From contig JBGOVA010000138.1 of the NCBI GenBank assembly GCA_041477875.1, positions 1 to 12,261 on the forward strand: a stretch of DNA of 12,261 nt, in the 5' to 3' direction. Of the stretch, positions 6,218 to 12,261 are shown piece after piece. Under the pieces are notes generated by a model. It was given only the letters and a program-made list of their open reading frames with translations, was not told where the DNA came from and made no database searches. Positions within the stretch are counted from its first letter, which is position 1. Each line of letters opens with the position of its first letter. Made by a program: the position numbers and the translations under genes. Source of the DNA: SZUA-430 sp041477875. GTDB taxonomy: Bacteria > Pseudomonadota > Alphaproteobacteria > Micropepsales > Micropepsaceae.

Positions 6218-6481
6218 GGGCGCGGCCCTACGGCCGCCTTCCTCGTCGGCCTCGGCGGCTGGAGCGTCAAAGCCGTCCGCACCGGCGTGCGGCCCGACGG
6301 GCGCATCCTGTCGCCGAACATGCCGTGGCGGAATTTCGCGAGCCTCACCGACGACGACGCCTACGCGATTGCGGCCTACCTCAAAACATTGAAGCCGGTC
6401 CACCGCGAGCCGCCGCCGCGGACAGGGGCGAGCCAAACACCGCCCGCGCCCTATCTGGCGGTGACGATGCCCCAACCTTAG
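6218..6481 (+). pseudogene. C-terminal remnant of a c-type cytochrome, 5' part missing
   Basis: Read in the frame starting at 6218, this gives 87 residues and a TAG. The key part is R-T-G-V-R-P-D-G-R-I-L-S-P-N-M-P-W (6278-6328), followed by L-T-D-D-D-A-Y-A-I-A-A-Y-L-K-T-L-K-P-V and a Pro-rich end with A-P-Y-L-A-V-T-M-P. This is the C-terminal half of a heme domain in cytochrome c proteins (axial Met in S-P-x-M-P-W, then the last helix). No C-x-x-C-H heme attachment motif, signal peptide, start codon or ribosome-binding site is present upstream, because the cassette occupies that space. Between G-L-G-G-W-S and V-K-A-V-R-T-G about four residues usual in the family seem absent, suggesting further decay. 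The likely history is truncation when the upstream cassette arrived or by a later deletion. An unusual internal start at GTG 6287 cannot be excluded, but the product could not bind heme covalently. Confidence 0.78.
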
Positions 6482-6564
6482 GCGGCCGACGCCTCACCGT
6501 CACCCTAGCGACAACGCGCGCGATCGAGGGAAAGGGTTGTGTTTGCCGTCGGATGATGCTCGAT

Positions 6565-6579
6565 CGGTCGTACAGACCG
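6565..6579. repeat. Short inverted repeat upstream of the thioesterase gene
   Basis: CGGTC (6565-6569) and GACCG (6575-6579) flank GTACA, 28 bases before the thioesterase start. It could be an operator half-site pair, or chance in GC-rich DNA. The surrounding 6482-6607 stretch holds no gene, and no clear promoter was found in it. Confidence 0.25.
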
Positions 6580-6607
6580 CCGCACGTCACCAACCGCGCA
6601 TCGCCAC

Positions 6608-7120
6608 ATGCCCCTTCCGTTTTCTCTTCCCGAACTCGACCTCCTCGCCCCGCTCGATCGCCACCGCGCGCGCGTAAAGCCCGAATGGATCGACGCCAAC
6701 GGCCACATGAATGTCGGCTACTACGTCGTCGCCTTCGATCAGGCGTCCGACACGCTGTGCGAACAGCTCGGCGTCTCGTGGGACTACACGCGCCGCGAAC
6801 TCGGCATGATCTTCGTGCTCGAGGCGCATGTGACGTACGACCGCGAACTGATGCCCGATGCGCCCTTCCGCGTGACGACGCAACTCCTCGACCACGACGA
6901 AAAGCGTATCCACATCTTCCACGCCATGTATCACGCCGAGGAAGGCTACCTCGCCGCGACGAACGAACTCGCGATCCTGCATGTCGATTTCAAGACGCGC
7001 CGCGCTGCACCCTGGCCCGACGAGACGCAGAGCCGTCTCGCTGCCATGGCCGAAGCGCATGGCATGCTGCCCTGGCCGGACAAGGCAGGCCGCATGATCG
7101 GATTGAAGAAGAAGCGCTGA
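6608..7120 (+). CDS. Hotdog-fold acyl-CoA thioesterase family protein
   Basis: A 170-residue cytoplasmic protein of the 4-hydroxybenzoyl-CoA thioesterase type. The diagnostic segment is W-I-D-A-N-G-H-M-N (27-35), the family's active-site loop, where the Asp (D29) is the expected catalytic or water-activating residue. The next helix (36-52) and strands around 60-75 and 88-125 fit one hotdog domain. The family hydrolyses acyl-CoA thioesters to free acid and CoA. Substrate cannot be read from the sequence; relatives include 4-hydroxybenzoyl-CoA and betainyl-CoA thioesterases, and no carnitine genes are nearby to support the latter. The start at 6608 has no recognisable Shine-Dalgarno, so initiation may be leaderless or weak. 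It lies 126 bp after the cytochrome remnant and is convergent with the HxlR-type gene, so it is probably a single-gene unit. Confidence 0.85.
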   Translation: MPLPFSLPELDLLAPLDRHRARVKPEWIDANGHMNVGYYVVAFDQASDTLCEQLGVSWDYTRRELGMIFVLEAHVTYDRELMPDAPFRVTTQLLDHDEKRIHIFHAMYHAEEGYLAATNELAILHVDFKTRRAAPWPDETQSRLAAMAEAHGMLPWPDKAGRMIGLKKKR

Positions 7121-7189
7121 CCAGCCCTAACTCGGTGGAGCTACGCTGGCCATGAGATTCGCTCCGCACATGTAAGAGTGGCTCGCGCC

Positions 7190-7879
7190 CTATTGCCGTC
7201 GCCTCTTGATCGGCGCGTACACGCTCAAGAGGAGCCAGCTTGGTAGGGCGCGGCACAGCGTTGCGTTGCCCTCGATGCGAATTCTTTTCGCCGCGATTTC
7301 CGCACCGATGGGCCGGATGCCGCGCCAGACCTCGGCCAACACCCGCACACTGGTGCGCACGATCACGTCGGAATCGAAGCCGGGAAGCTTCAAACACACG
7401 TCGACTTTGCCCGCCTTGTGAACGAGCCAAAAATTTCGCTGGTTCGTCGGAGCGTCGGTGAAGGCGATCTCTATGACGGTCCTGCCGGGCGGCATCGCCG
7501 CGATGTCGAGGCGCCGGTGAATGTTCCAGACCAGCCATCCGGGGTCGAGGTCTTCAGGCTGGATGTCGCGCGCCCAGCGCTGTCCCCACGCGCCGATCGT
7601 GGAGAGAACCGGCGCCAACTCGACGCCCGCTTCCGTCAGGACGTAATCGTAAGCATCGTCCGTGCCCGGCCGCCGCCGCCGTTCGACGATCCCAGCATGC
7701 CCAAGCCCCTCAAGCCGTTGTTTGAGCAGTGTTGCCGATATGCGAGGCACGCCGCGGCGAATGTCGCTGAAGCGCGTGCTCCCGGCCGAAAGTTCTCGGA
7801 TGATGAGCAACATCCATCTCTGCGTCAGCACTTCCGACGCAAGCGCAACCGGACAAAATTGACCGAAACTTTGTTCCAT
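7190..7879 (-). CDS. HxlR-family winged-helix regulator with SCP2-like C-terminal region
   Basis: A 229-residue protein. Residues 9-70 carry the HxlR signature: C-P-V-A at 9-12, T-Q-R-W-M-L-L-I-I-R-E-L (19-30), R-F-S-D-I-R-R-G-V-P-R-I-S (36-48), L-L-K-Q-R-L-E-G-L (51-59) and I-V-E-R-R (64-68), forming a DNA-binding winged helix. Cys9 is at the conserved position used for redox sensing in some HxlR/DUF24 members. The family's usual length is about 110-150 residues. The extra 110-215 region (strands such as R-T-V-I-E-I-A-F and V-D-V-C-L-K-L) looks like an SCP2-type lipid-binding fold, suggesting a hydrophobic ligand. ATG 7879 is chosen because AGGG lies eight bases upstream and the family N-terminus begins there; an in-frame ATG at 7969 would overlap the divergent gene. 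It likely controls itself and the divergent dioxygenase-like gene. Confidence 0.85.
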   Translation of the reverse strand: MEQSFGQFCPVALASEVLTQRWMLLIIRELSAGSTRFSDIRRGVPRISATLLKQRLEGLGHAGIVERRRRPGTDDAYDYVLTEAGVELAPVLSTIGAWGQRWARDIQPEDLDPGWLVWNIHRRLDIAAMPPGRTVIEIAFTDAPTNQRNFWLVHKAGKVDVCLKLPGFDSDVIVRTSVRVLAEVWRGIRPIGAEIAAKRIRIEGNATLCRALPSWLLLSVYAPIKRRRQ

Positions 7880-7955
7880 ATTACGGACCCTACACCGCAG
7901 CGCCTGCGCAGTCTGGTCCAGAAAATTGACTAGATCGCGACGCGTGCCGGCGCCC
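7880..7955. promoter_or_regulatory. Divergent control region between the HxlR-type and dioxygenase-like genes
   Basis: A 76-bp gap separates the two divergent starts, the usual place for a regulator's own operator. It contains a 9-bp palindrome CTGGTCCAG (7913-7921), and GGACC (7885-7889) mirrored by GGTCC (7915-7919). Either could be bound by a dimeric winged-helix protein. No convincing -35/-10 pair was found; TTGACT at 7926 lacks a matching -10. Confidence 0.4.
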
Positions 7956-8642
7956 ATGATGTCGGCCATGCCAAGCCGAGCCCTCAGTCATGTTTCGCGC
8001 CGCAAGGTCTTGGCCGGTGCAGCGCTCGCCGTTGCACCAAGTTCAGTGAAGGCCGTGGCGGCGGTAGGGACGAACGTGATGCAAAGGAACGGCTTCGACC
8101 GCGAGCGCTTCGTCGCGGACTGCGTGATCGCCGCGCGCGACGGTGCGCAAGCGGCCGTGAGAGAGGTGCTGGCACGCGCCGTCGCGGACTCGAGGGGCGT
8201 GCTTTCGGCGATGGGAGAGCCTCGAGAAGCGGGGCTGGACGTCCTCCATCGCTCGGCGACGCTCACGATCTTCGCCGCGAAATGGACGCCGCAGATGAAT
8301 CTGCTCGCGCACGATCACCGGATGTGGGCGCTCATCGGTATTTACACCGGTCGCGAGGACAACATTCTCTGGCGCAGAACGCAGGGCGGCATTGAAGCCC
8401 CCATCGAAGCCCACGACGCGCGCGTGCTGTTCGCGGGTGATGTCGCGGTCTTGCCATCCGACGCAATTCACTCCGTCACCAACCCCCTCCAGCGCTTCAC
8501 CGGCGGGCTCCACATCTATGGCGGGGATTTCTTCGCCACGACGCGCAGTCAATGGAACGCCGAAACGCTCAAGGAGGAGCGCTCCGACGGCGGCGCGATC
8601 CGGGCCATGTTCGAGCGCGAGAACGAGCGCTTCAGGCGCTAA
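7956..8642 (+). CDS. Cysteine-dioxygenase-like cupin enzyme with putative Tat signal
   Basis: A 228-residue protein. The core H-D-H-R-M-W-A-L-I-G-I-Y (119-130), then G-R-E-D-N-I-L-W-R-R (132-141), and a later I-H-S-V-T-N (171-176) and G-L-H-I-Y-G-G-D-F-F (184-193) match metal-dependent double-stranded beta-helix enzymes related to cysteine dioxygenase (COG5553 type). His119, His121 and His172 are the expected three-His iron ligands. Near the N-terminus S-R-R-K-V-L (14-19) followed by an Ala-rich hydrophobic stretch (20-36) looks like a twin-arginine export signal, so the enzyme may act folded in the periplasm. Close relatives are generally cytoplasmic. The substrate is unknown; a thiol is a guess from the family. 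Start choice is uncertain: ATGs at 7956, 7959 and 7968 are all in frame, none with a good Shine-Dalgarno, and a TTG at 7926 is less likely. It is divergent from the HxlR-type gene. Confidence 0.78.
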   Translation: MMSAMPSRALSHVSRRKVLAGAALAVAPSSVKAVAAVGTNVMQRNGFDRERFVADCVIAARDGAQAAVREVLARAVADSRGVLSAMGEPREAGLDVLHRSATLTIFAAKWTPQMNLLAHDHRMWALIGIYTGREDNILWRRTQGGIEAPIEAHDARVLFAGDVAVLPSDAIHSVTNPLQRFTGGLHIYGGDFFATTRSQWNAETLKEERSDGGAIRAMFERENERFRR

Positions 8643-8675
8643 GCCCGCGCGTCGTTCGACTTCCGGCAGTACGCC

Positions 8676-10808
8676 TCAGGCGCGACGCACCGACGGCGCA
8701 GGCTCTGCGGCCGCGCCCGCCCGTCTCGCGCGCGCGGCGATTTGCGCGGCGATCGCATCGCTCGGCGCCGGGGCGACTTTCAGCGTCGTCGTCTTGAGGA
8801 ACCCGGCCAATTCCGCCGCGCTCATCGCCTTGGCGTAGTAATAGCCCTGCGCCGACGAGCAGCCGATGTCCTTGAGGAACTCCGCGTCGGCCGCGGTTTC
8901 CACGCCTTCGGCAACGATCGGCACGCCGAGGCTGCGCCCGAGCCCCACGATCGCGTTCACGATCTTGGCGCTCTGGTCGCGCTCCGACAGCGTGCGGATG
9001 AACGAGCGGTCGATCTTGATCTTGTCGAACGGCAGCTCGGACAAATAGCAGAGGCTCGAATAACCCGTGCCGAAATCGTCGAGCGACACGCTGATGCCGA
9101 CATTTTTGAGCGAGGTGATCACGCGCTTGGCCGCGGCCAGATCGCTGACGAGCGCGCTCTCCGTGAGCTCGACCTCGAGCTGCCCGGGTGCCATGCCCAT
9201 TTCGGTCAAGACGCGCAGGATCTTCTCGACCAGCCATTCGTCCTGTATCTGCTGCGGCGCGATGTTCAGCGCCAGGAACATATGCGGCGGCAGGTCGCGC
9301 GCCCCTTGGCACGCCGAGCGCAGCACGCTCATCGTCAGCGCGTTCGTGAACCCGGCTTCTTCGGCGAGCGGTATGAACGTGTCCGGCGGCACGAGCCCGC
9401 GCGTGGGGTGATGCCACCGGCACAGGATCTCGAAGCCCGATATCGCATTCTCGGCGAGATTGACGATCGGCTGGAAATACGCGGCCAACTCGCCGTTCTT
9501 CACCGCCGCGCGCAACTCTTCGCGCAACGCCTTCTTCTCGTCGACCGCCACGTCCATCGACGCGTCGAAGATGCGGCACACCCCGCGCCCCTCTTCCTTG
9601 GCGCGGCGCACCGCGATATCGGCCTTGCGCAGCAACTCCTCGTCGAGCGTTCCGTGTGCGGGCGACAGCGCGACACCCACGCTCGCACCCACTTGCAGCG
9701 ACAGATCGCCGAACGAAATCGGCATCGACACGCGCTCGATGATGCGCGAGGCGAGCCGGCGCACGACGTCCTCGCTCCCGTCATAGTCGATGACCGCCAC
9801 GAATTCGTCGGCGTCGTAGCGTGACAGAAGTTGGCCCTCGCGCAGCAGCTGCAACATGCGTTGCGCCACCTCTTTCAGCACCAGGTCGCCCGCGACATGA
9901 CCGTGACGGTCGTTGATCGTCTTGAAGTGGTCGAGGTCGATCATGAGAACGGCAAGTTTGCCCATGACCGGCTGCGCGGCGTCGAGCGCGTCGCTCAGAT
10001 ACTCGCGCAAGGCCCGCCGATTCGCGACGCCGGTCAGCGCATCGTTGACCGCCAGGTCGCGGATGCGCTCTTCCGCGCTCAGGAACGCGGCTTCCGACCG
10101 CCGCAAATGCCGCGCCAGCCCGCGCCACAGCAGCACGGCGCCGGCAATCGCGGCCGCGGCGACGAGCACGAACATCAAATCCGCATGCGCTTCGACGCCG
10201 TCGAGATTCTCGCGCGCCGCCGAAATCGCGGCGCCCGCAAAGCGCGACGTACCGTTGCTGAGCACTTGCTTATGCTGCGCGTACGGCAGGCCGTCGAGCA
10301 GTCCGCGCGCCTGCGCGACCCGCCCTTGGCGCACTTCGTCGAAAGACCGCCGCTCGATCTCGACGAGCCTGTCGTTCGACACGCGCGTCTCTTCGTCGAA
10401 GCGCCGCGCCGCGTCCGACGGCGCCAGCGCACGCGCTTCCGCAATCGCATCGTCGATCACCGGGATGTTGTCTTCGTAGCGGTCGATCCAGCGCTGTTCG
10501 CCGGTCGCCGCTGCCATGTTCGCCGACATGGTCAGCCGCTCGTCGGCAAGCAGGATCTGGCCGCTCGCCTTCTGCGCCTTGAGCGCATGCTCGATCGCGA
10601 CCGTCTGTTGTTCTTGAAACAAGAACCGCTCGCCGACGAACACGCAGAGAATGGCCGCCCCGCCCGCAAACGACCACAGCAGCGAGCGGCGCGCCGCGTC
10701 CGTGGCTTGCTTGACGATCGAACTGGAGAACATGGCGGCCCGCATGGTTTCGCGGTGAAAAGCGTAGTCCCCGCGCCCTAAGGCTTGGTTATGCGCCATG
10801 TTGGCCAT
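8676..10808 (-). CDS. Membrane GGDEF-EAL protein, probable c-di-GMP phosphodiesterase
   Basis: A 710-residue protein. A membrane span at about 43-60 and another at about 211-229 bracket a helical periplasmic sensor region (65-208). A GGDEF domain follows (250-412) with N-D-A-L-T-G-x-x-N-R-R and D-L-D-H-F-K-T-I-N-D present, but the signature is D-A-D-E-F (332-336) in place of G-G-D-E-F. The upstream R-x-x-D inhibitory site reads R-E-G-Q. Diguanylate cyclase activity is therefore doubtful. The EAL domain (430-675) has F-E-I-L (459-462) as its EAL variant and keeps the metal and catalytic residues in V-E-L-T-E-S (546-551), D-D-F-G-T-G (577-582), K-I-K-I-D (596-600) and A-E-G-V-E-T (633-638). It probably hydrolyses c-di-GMP in response to a periplasmic signal. 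The start at 10808 lacks a clear ribosome-binding site; downstream ATGs at 10799, 10745 and 10733 are alternatives. The last 35 residues are a low-complexity Ala-rich tail. Confidence 0.88.
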   Translation of the reverse strand: MANMAHNQALGRGDYAFHRETMRAAMFSSSIVKQATDAARRSLLWSFAGGAAILCVFVGERFLFQEQQTVAIEHALKAQKASGQILLADERLTMSANMAAATGEQRWIDRYEDNIPVIDDAIAEARALAPSDAARRFDEETRVSNDRLVEIERRSFDEVRQGRVAQARGLLDGLPYAQHKQVLSNGTSRFAGAAISAARENLDGVEAHADLMFVLVAAAAIAGAVLLWRGLARHLRRSEAAFLSAEERIRDLAVNDALTGVANRRALREYLSDALDAAQPVMGKLAVLMIDLDHFKTINDRHGHVAGDLVLKEVAQRMLQLLREGQLLSRYDADEFVAVIDYDGSEDVVRRLASRIIERVSMPISFGDLSLQVGASVGVALSPAHGTLDEELLRKADIAVRRAKEEGRGVCRIFDASMDVAVDEKKALREELRAAVKNGELAAYFQPIVNLAENAISGFEILCRWHHPTRGLVPPDTFIPLAEEAGFTNALTMSVLRSACQGARDLPPHMFLALNIAPQQIQDEWLVEKILRVLTEMGMAPGQLEVELTESALVSDLAAAKRVITSLKNVGISVSLDDFGTGYSSLCYLSELPFDKIKIDRSFIRTLSERDQSAKIVNAIVGLGRSLGVPIVAEGVETAADAEFLKDIGCSSAQGYYYAKAMSAAELAGFLKTTTLKVAPAPSDAIAAQIAARARRAGAAAEPAPSVRRA

Positions 10809-10816
10809 CTAGCTCA

Positions 10817-10855
10817 TTTGCGCGCAAAACAAGAGAAAATTGCGCGGCGCCGCGC
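10817..10855. repeat. Two perfect palindromes upstream of the GGDEF-EAL gene
   Basis: TTTGCGCGCAAA (10817-10828) is a 12-bp perfect palindrome beginning eight bases 5' of the GGDEF-EAL start codon. GCGCGGCGCCGCGC (10842-10855) is a 14-bp perfect palindrome a little further upstream. The first, with AT flanks around a GC core, looks like a dimer-binding operator; the second may be chance in GC-rich DNA. Confidence 0.45.
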
Positions 10856-11053
10856 GTTGCTCGGTTAATCAAATCCGACTGCCAGCTAGGACAGGACGGT
10901 CTCGCCATCCCGTCGCGGGCAACGGCGAACGCAAATCCAGGTCACCGCGGCGAGCGGGCGCCGGCAGGCGCGCATCTTTGCGACCGGCGTCTTCGGCCGG
11001 CATGGCGAACTCGTACTTGACCCGTTTAGGCCGCCGCGAAGTTTACAAGTCGT

Positions 11054-11083
11054 CAATGCGCGTGGGGGCCACGACGCGCATTG
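11054..11083. repeat. Perfect 10-bp inverted repeat upstream of the histidine kinase gene
   Basis: CAATGCGCGT (11054-11063) and ACGCGCATTG (11074-11083) are perfect reverse complements with a 10-base spacer. An overlapping inner hairpin, CGTGG (11061-11065) with CCACG (11069-11073), cannot form together with the full outer stem because both use 11061-11063. No T tract follows on either strand, so it is not an intrinsic terminator. It lies about 70 bases before the kinase start and could be an operator or a leader RNA structure. Confidence 0.6.
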
Positions 11084-11154
11084 CTTAACAGGAAATTCAG
11101 CCTGTCTGGCGCATCGTGTCGCCGGGCCAATATGCCTTGTTACCAAGTGAAGCC

Positions 11155-12261
11155 ATGACGACAACACAAGAAGATTCGGCGCAGGCGCCCGATGTCGCGG
11201 CGCTCATCGAAGAAGCCGTCCATTCGCTGTCCGACGGCTTCGCGATTTTCGATCCCGACCACCGGTTGATCTTCGCCAACGAACCCTCGCGCAGGAGCTT
11301 CGCCAACACCTATCGCGGGATGGAAAGGGGCCTGAGCTATCCCGACGCGCATTTCGATTCCGTGCACAAGGCGCTGCCGCATTTGGATGAACAGGCATGC
11401 CGGACGGTTGCCGACAAGCTGCTGGCCCGGCTGCGTTCGGGCAAACCGACAGTTCTGATCACGGACGAAGGGCGTACCGTGCAGACGGTATATCGACCGA
11501 TGCACAACGGTCGCACTGTCGCCGTATCCGCCGACATCACCGCCTTGCGGCAAAAGGAAAAGGAACTCGAAGAGGCCAAGGCGAAGGCCGAAGCGGCGAA
11601 CAAAGCCAAGTCCGATTTTCTCGCCAACATCAGCCACGAGATTCGCACGCCCCTGAACGGCATCCTGGGGATGGCGCAAGTCCTGGCCGCCGGTGGCCTC
11701 AGCCGCGAGCAAAAGGAACAAGTCGACGCCATTCTTGATTCCGGCAAGTCGCTGATGTCGATCGTCAACGACGTATTGGACTTGTCGAAGATCGAAGCAG
11801 GCCGCCTCGAGATCGCGCCCGTCGACCACGACCTCGGCCACCTGCTGCGCCGTCTGCAGAAGCTCTGGGGCGTGCGCGCGGAAGAGAAGGGCGTAAAACT
11901 CATCGTCGCCGCCGACGCCGCCCTGCCTCCGCAGCTGAAGCTCGATCCGGTTCGCGTGCGCCAGTGCATTTCCAATCTGATCTCGAACGCGATCAAATTC
12001 ACCGACCGCGGCCTCGTCACCGTCGTCGCGTCGGTCCACGAAGCGAAGGGCAACGACGTCACCATCGCCGTGCGCGTCGAAGACAGCGGCATCGGCATGG
12101 GCGAGGAAACGCTGACAAAGCTGTTTCAGCCCTTCACCCAAGCCGACGCGTCGACCTCGCGCCGCTTCGGCGGCACGGGTTTGGGCCTGGCGATCTCGTC
12201 ACAGCTCGTGACGCTGATGAACGGTCGCTTCGGCTGCGAGAGCAAGATGGGCGCCGGTTCG
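11155..12261 (+). CDS. PAS-domain sensor histidine kinase, N-terminal part (runs off the window)
   Basis: At least 369 residues are visible and the gene continues past the window. No membrane span or signal peptide is seen, so the visible part is cytoplasmic. Residues about 15-128 form a PAS-like sensor (S-L-S-D-G-F-A-I-F-D-P-D near 24-35), followed by a charged linker helix (131-152). The kinase core has the H box N-I-S-H-E-I-R-T-P-L-N-G with phospho-acceptor His161, the N box N-L-I-S-N-A-I-K-F-T, the G1 motif V-E-D-S-G-I-G-M, the F box L-F-Q-P-F-T-Q-A-D and the G2 motif G-G-T-G-L-G-L-A-I-S. All ATP-binding elements are intact. The F-T-Q-A-D and G-G-T-G-L-G-L forms are typical of hybrid kinases, so a C-terminal receiver domain may follow outside the window. 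ATG 11155 is the only sensible start; a weak AAGTGAAG lies just upstream. It is divergent from the GGDEF-EAL gene. Confidence 0.9.
   Translation, partial: MTTTQEDSAQAPDVAALIEEAVHSLSDGFAIFDPDHRLIFANEPSRRSFANTYRGMERGLSYPDAHFDSVHKALPHLDEQACRTVADKLLARLRSGKPTVLITDEGRTVQTVYRPMHNGRTVAVSADITALRQKEKELEEAKAKAEAANKAKSDFLANISHEIRTPLNGILGMAQVLAAGGLSREQKEQVDAILDSGKSLMSIVNDVLDLSKIEAGRLEIAPVDHDLGHLLRRLQKLWGVRAEEKGVKLIVAADAALPPQLKLDPVRVRQCISNLISNAIKFTDRGLVTVVASVHEAKGNDVTIAVRVEDSGIGMGEETLTKLFQPFTQADASTSRRFGGTGLGLAISSQLVTLMNGRFGCESKMGAGS

Larger units (their letters stand above)
10809..11154. other. Divergent intergenic region without a gene
   Basis: These 346 bp separate the GGDEF-EAL gene (leftward) from the histidine kinase gene (rightward) and must hold both promoters. 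I see no credible coding frame: short open frames on either strand are Arg/Pro-rich with no family resemblance. The region holds two perfect palindromes near the left gene, a small GC hairpin (CCGGC 10984-10988 with GCCGG 10996-11000), a perfect 10-bp inverted repeat (11054-11083) and ACAGG/CCTGT (11088-11092 with 11101-11105). TTGACC at 11017-11022 resembles a -35 box but has no good -10 at normal spacing. A small RNA is possible but unproven. Confidence 0.6.

Noticed and set aside
2111..6226. 8-bp direct repeat GGCGCGGC at 2111-2118 and 6219-6226, near both cassette edges, as a possible target duplication
   Set aside because: Eight GC-only bases are common by chance here, no terminal inverted repeats or transposase accompany them, and the true left edge is not defined.
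6480..6494. AGGCG/CGCCT hairpin after the cytochrome remnant as a terminator
   Set aside because: The stem is five base pairs and no T tract follows.
6034..7155. 373-codon plus-strand frame spanning the cytochrome remnant and thioesterase
   Set aside because: Arg/Pro-rich shadow that overlaps two genes with recognisable domains in another frame.
8742..9824. Long plus-strand frame opposite the GGDEF-EAL gene
   Set aside because: Antisense shadow of conserved GGDEF and EAL motifs; Arg/His-rich and unlike any family.
11017..11045. TTGACC with a 17-base spacer as a promoter for the histidine kinase
   Set aside because: The hexamer at the -10 position, AGTTTA, matches the consensus poorly and neighbouring spacings are no better.
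11085..11099. Possible CtrA-type site TTAA-N7-TTCA
   Set aside because: Only the first half matches the TTAA-N7-TTAA consensus, so chance is the better explanation.
11140..12141. 333-codon minus-strand frame opposite the histidine kinase
   Set aside because: Antisense shadow of the kinase core, which has every expected box on the plus strand.

Overview
The window is 12.3 kb of GC-rich chromosome, most likely from an alphaproteobacterium. That inference rests on strong third-position GC, the mix of families (OmpA-type porin, patatin-like lipoprotein, HxlR regulator, c-di-GMP enzyme, PAS histidine kinase) and weak Shine-Dalgarno use. Genus cannot be told from the sequence alone.

Layout. Positions 1-120 are the end of an OmpA-family gene, closed by a clear intrinsic terminator (146-172). 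Then come a patatin-like lipoprotein (229-1605) and a SnoaL-like protein (1662-2078). From about 2130 to 6217 the base composition becomes visibly less GC-rich, and five co-directional, tightly packed genes follow. They encode a secreted helical protein, two coiled-coil lipoproteins (the first with a glycine zipper), a periplasmic S41 (C-terminal processing) protease and a six-span membrane protein. Only the protease belongs to a family I recognise. A perfect 10-bp inverted repeat directly before the first gene places that gene's G-rich ribosome-binding sequence inside a hairpin. Immediately after the last gene lies a headless C-terminal piece of a c-type cytochrome (6218-6481), which suggests the cassette arrived by insertion or deletion.

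The right half looks like ordinary chromosome. It holds a hotdog thioesterase (6608-7120), an HxlR-type regulator with a probable SCP2-like C-terminal half (7190-7879, minus), a divergent cysteine-dioxygenase-like enzyme with a putative Tat signal (7956-8642), a membrane GGDEF-EAL protein with a degenerate cyclase motif and an intact EAL site (8676-10808, minus), and the first part of a soluble PAS histidine kinase that runs off the window (11155 onward). The last two are divergent across a 346-bp region rich in palindromes.

How the genes may work together (inference). The five-gene cassette is the best candidate for an undescribed system: all five products are predicted to be exported or membrane-embedded, so it reads as a cell-envelope module built around one protease. 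The divergent HxlR/dioxygenase pair looks like a regulator with its target. The divergent kinase and phosphodiesterase could be co-regulated signalling genes. No tRNA, rRNA, CRISPR array or intact insertion sequence was seen.
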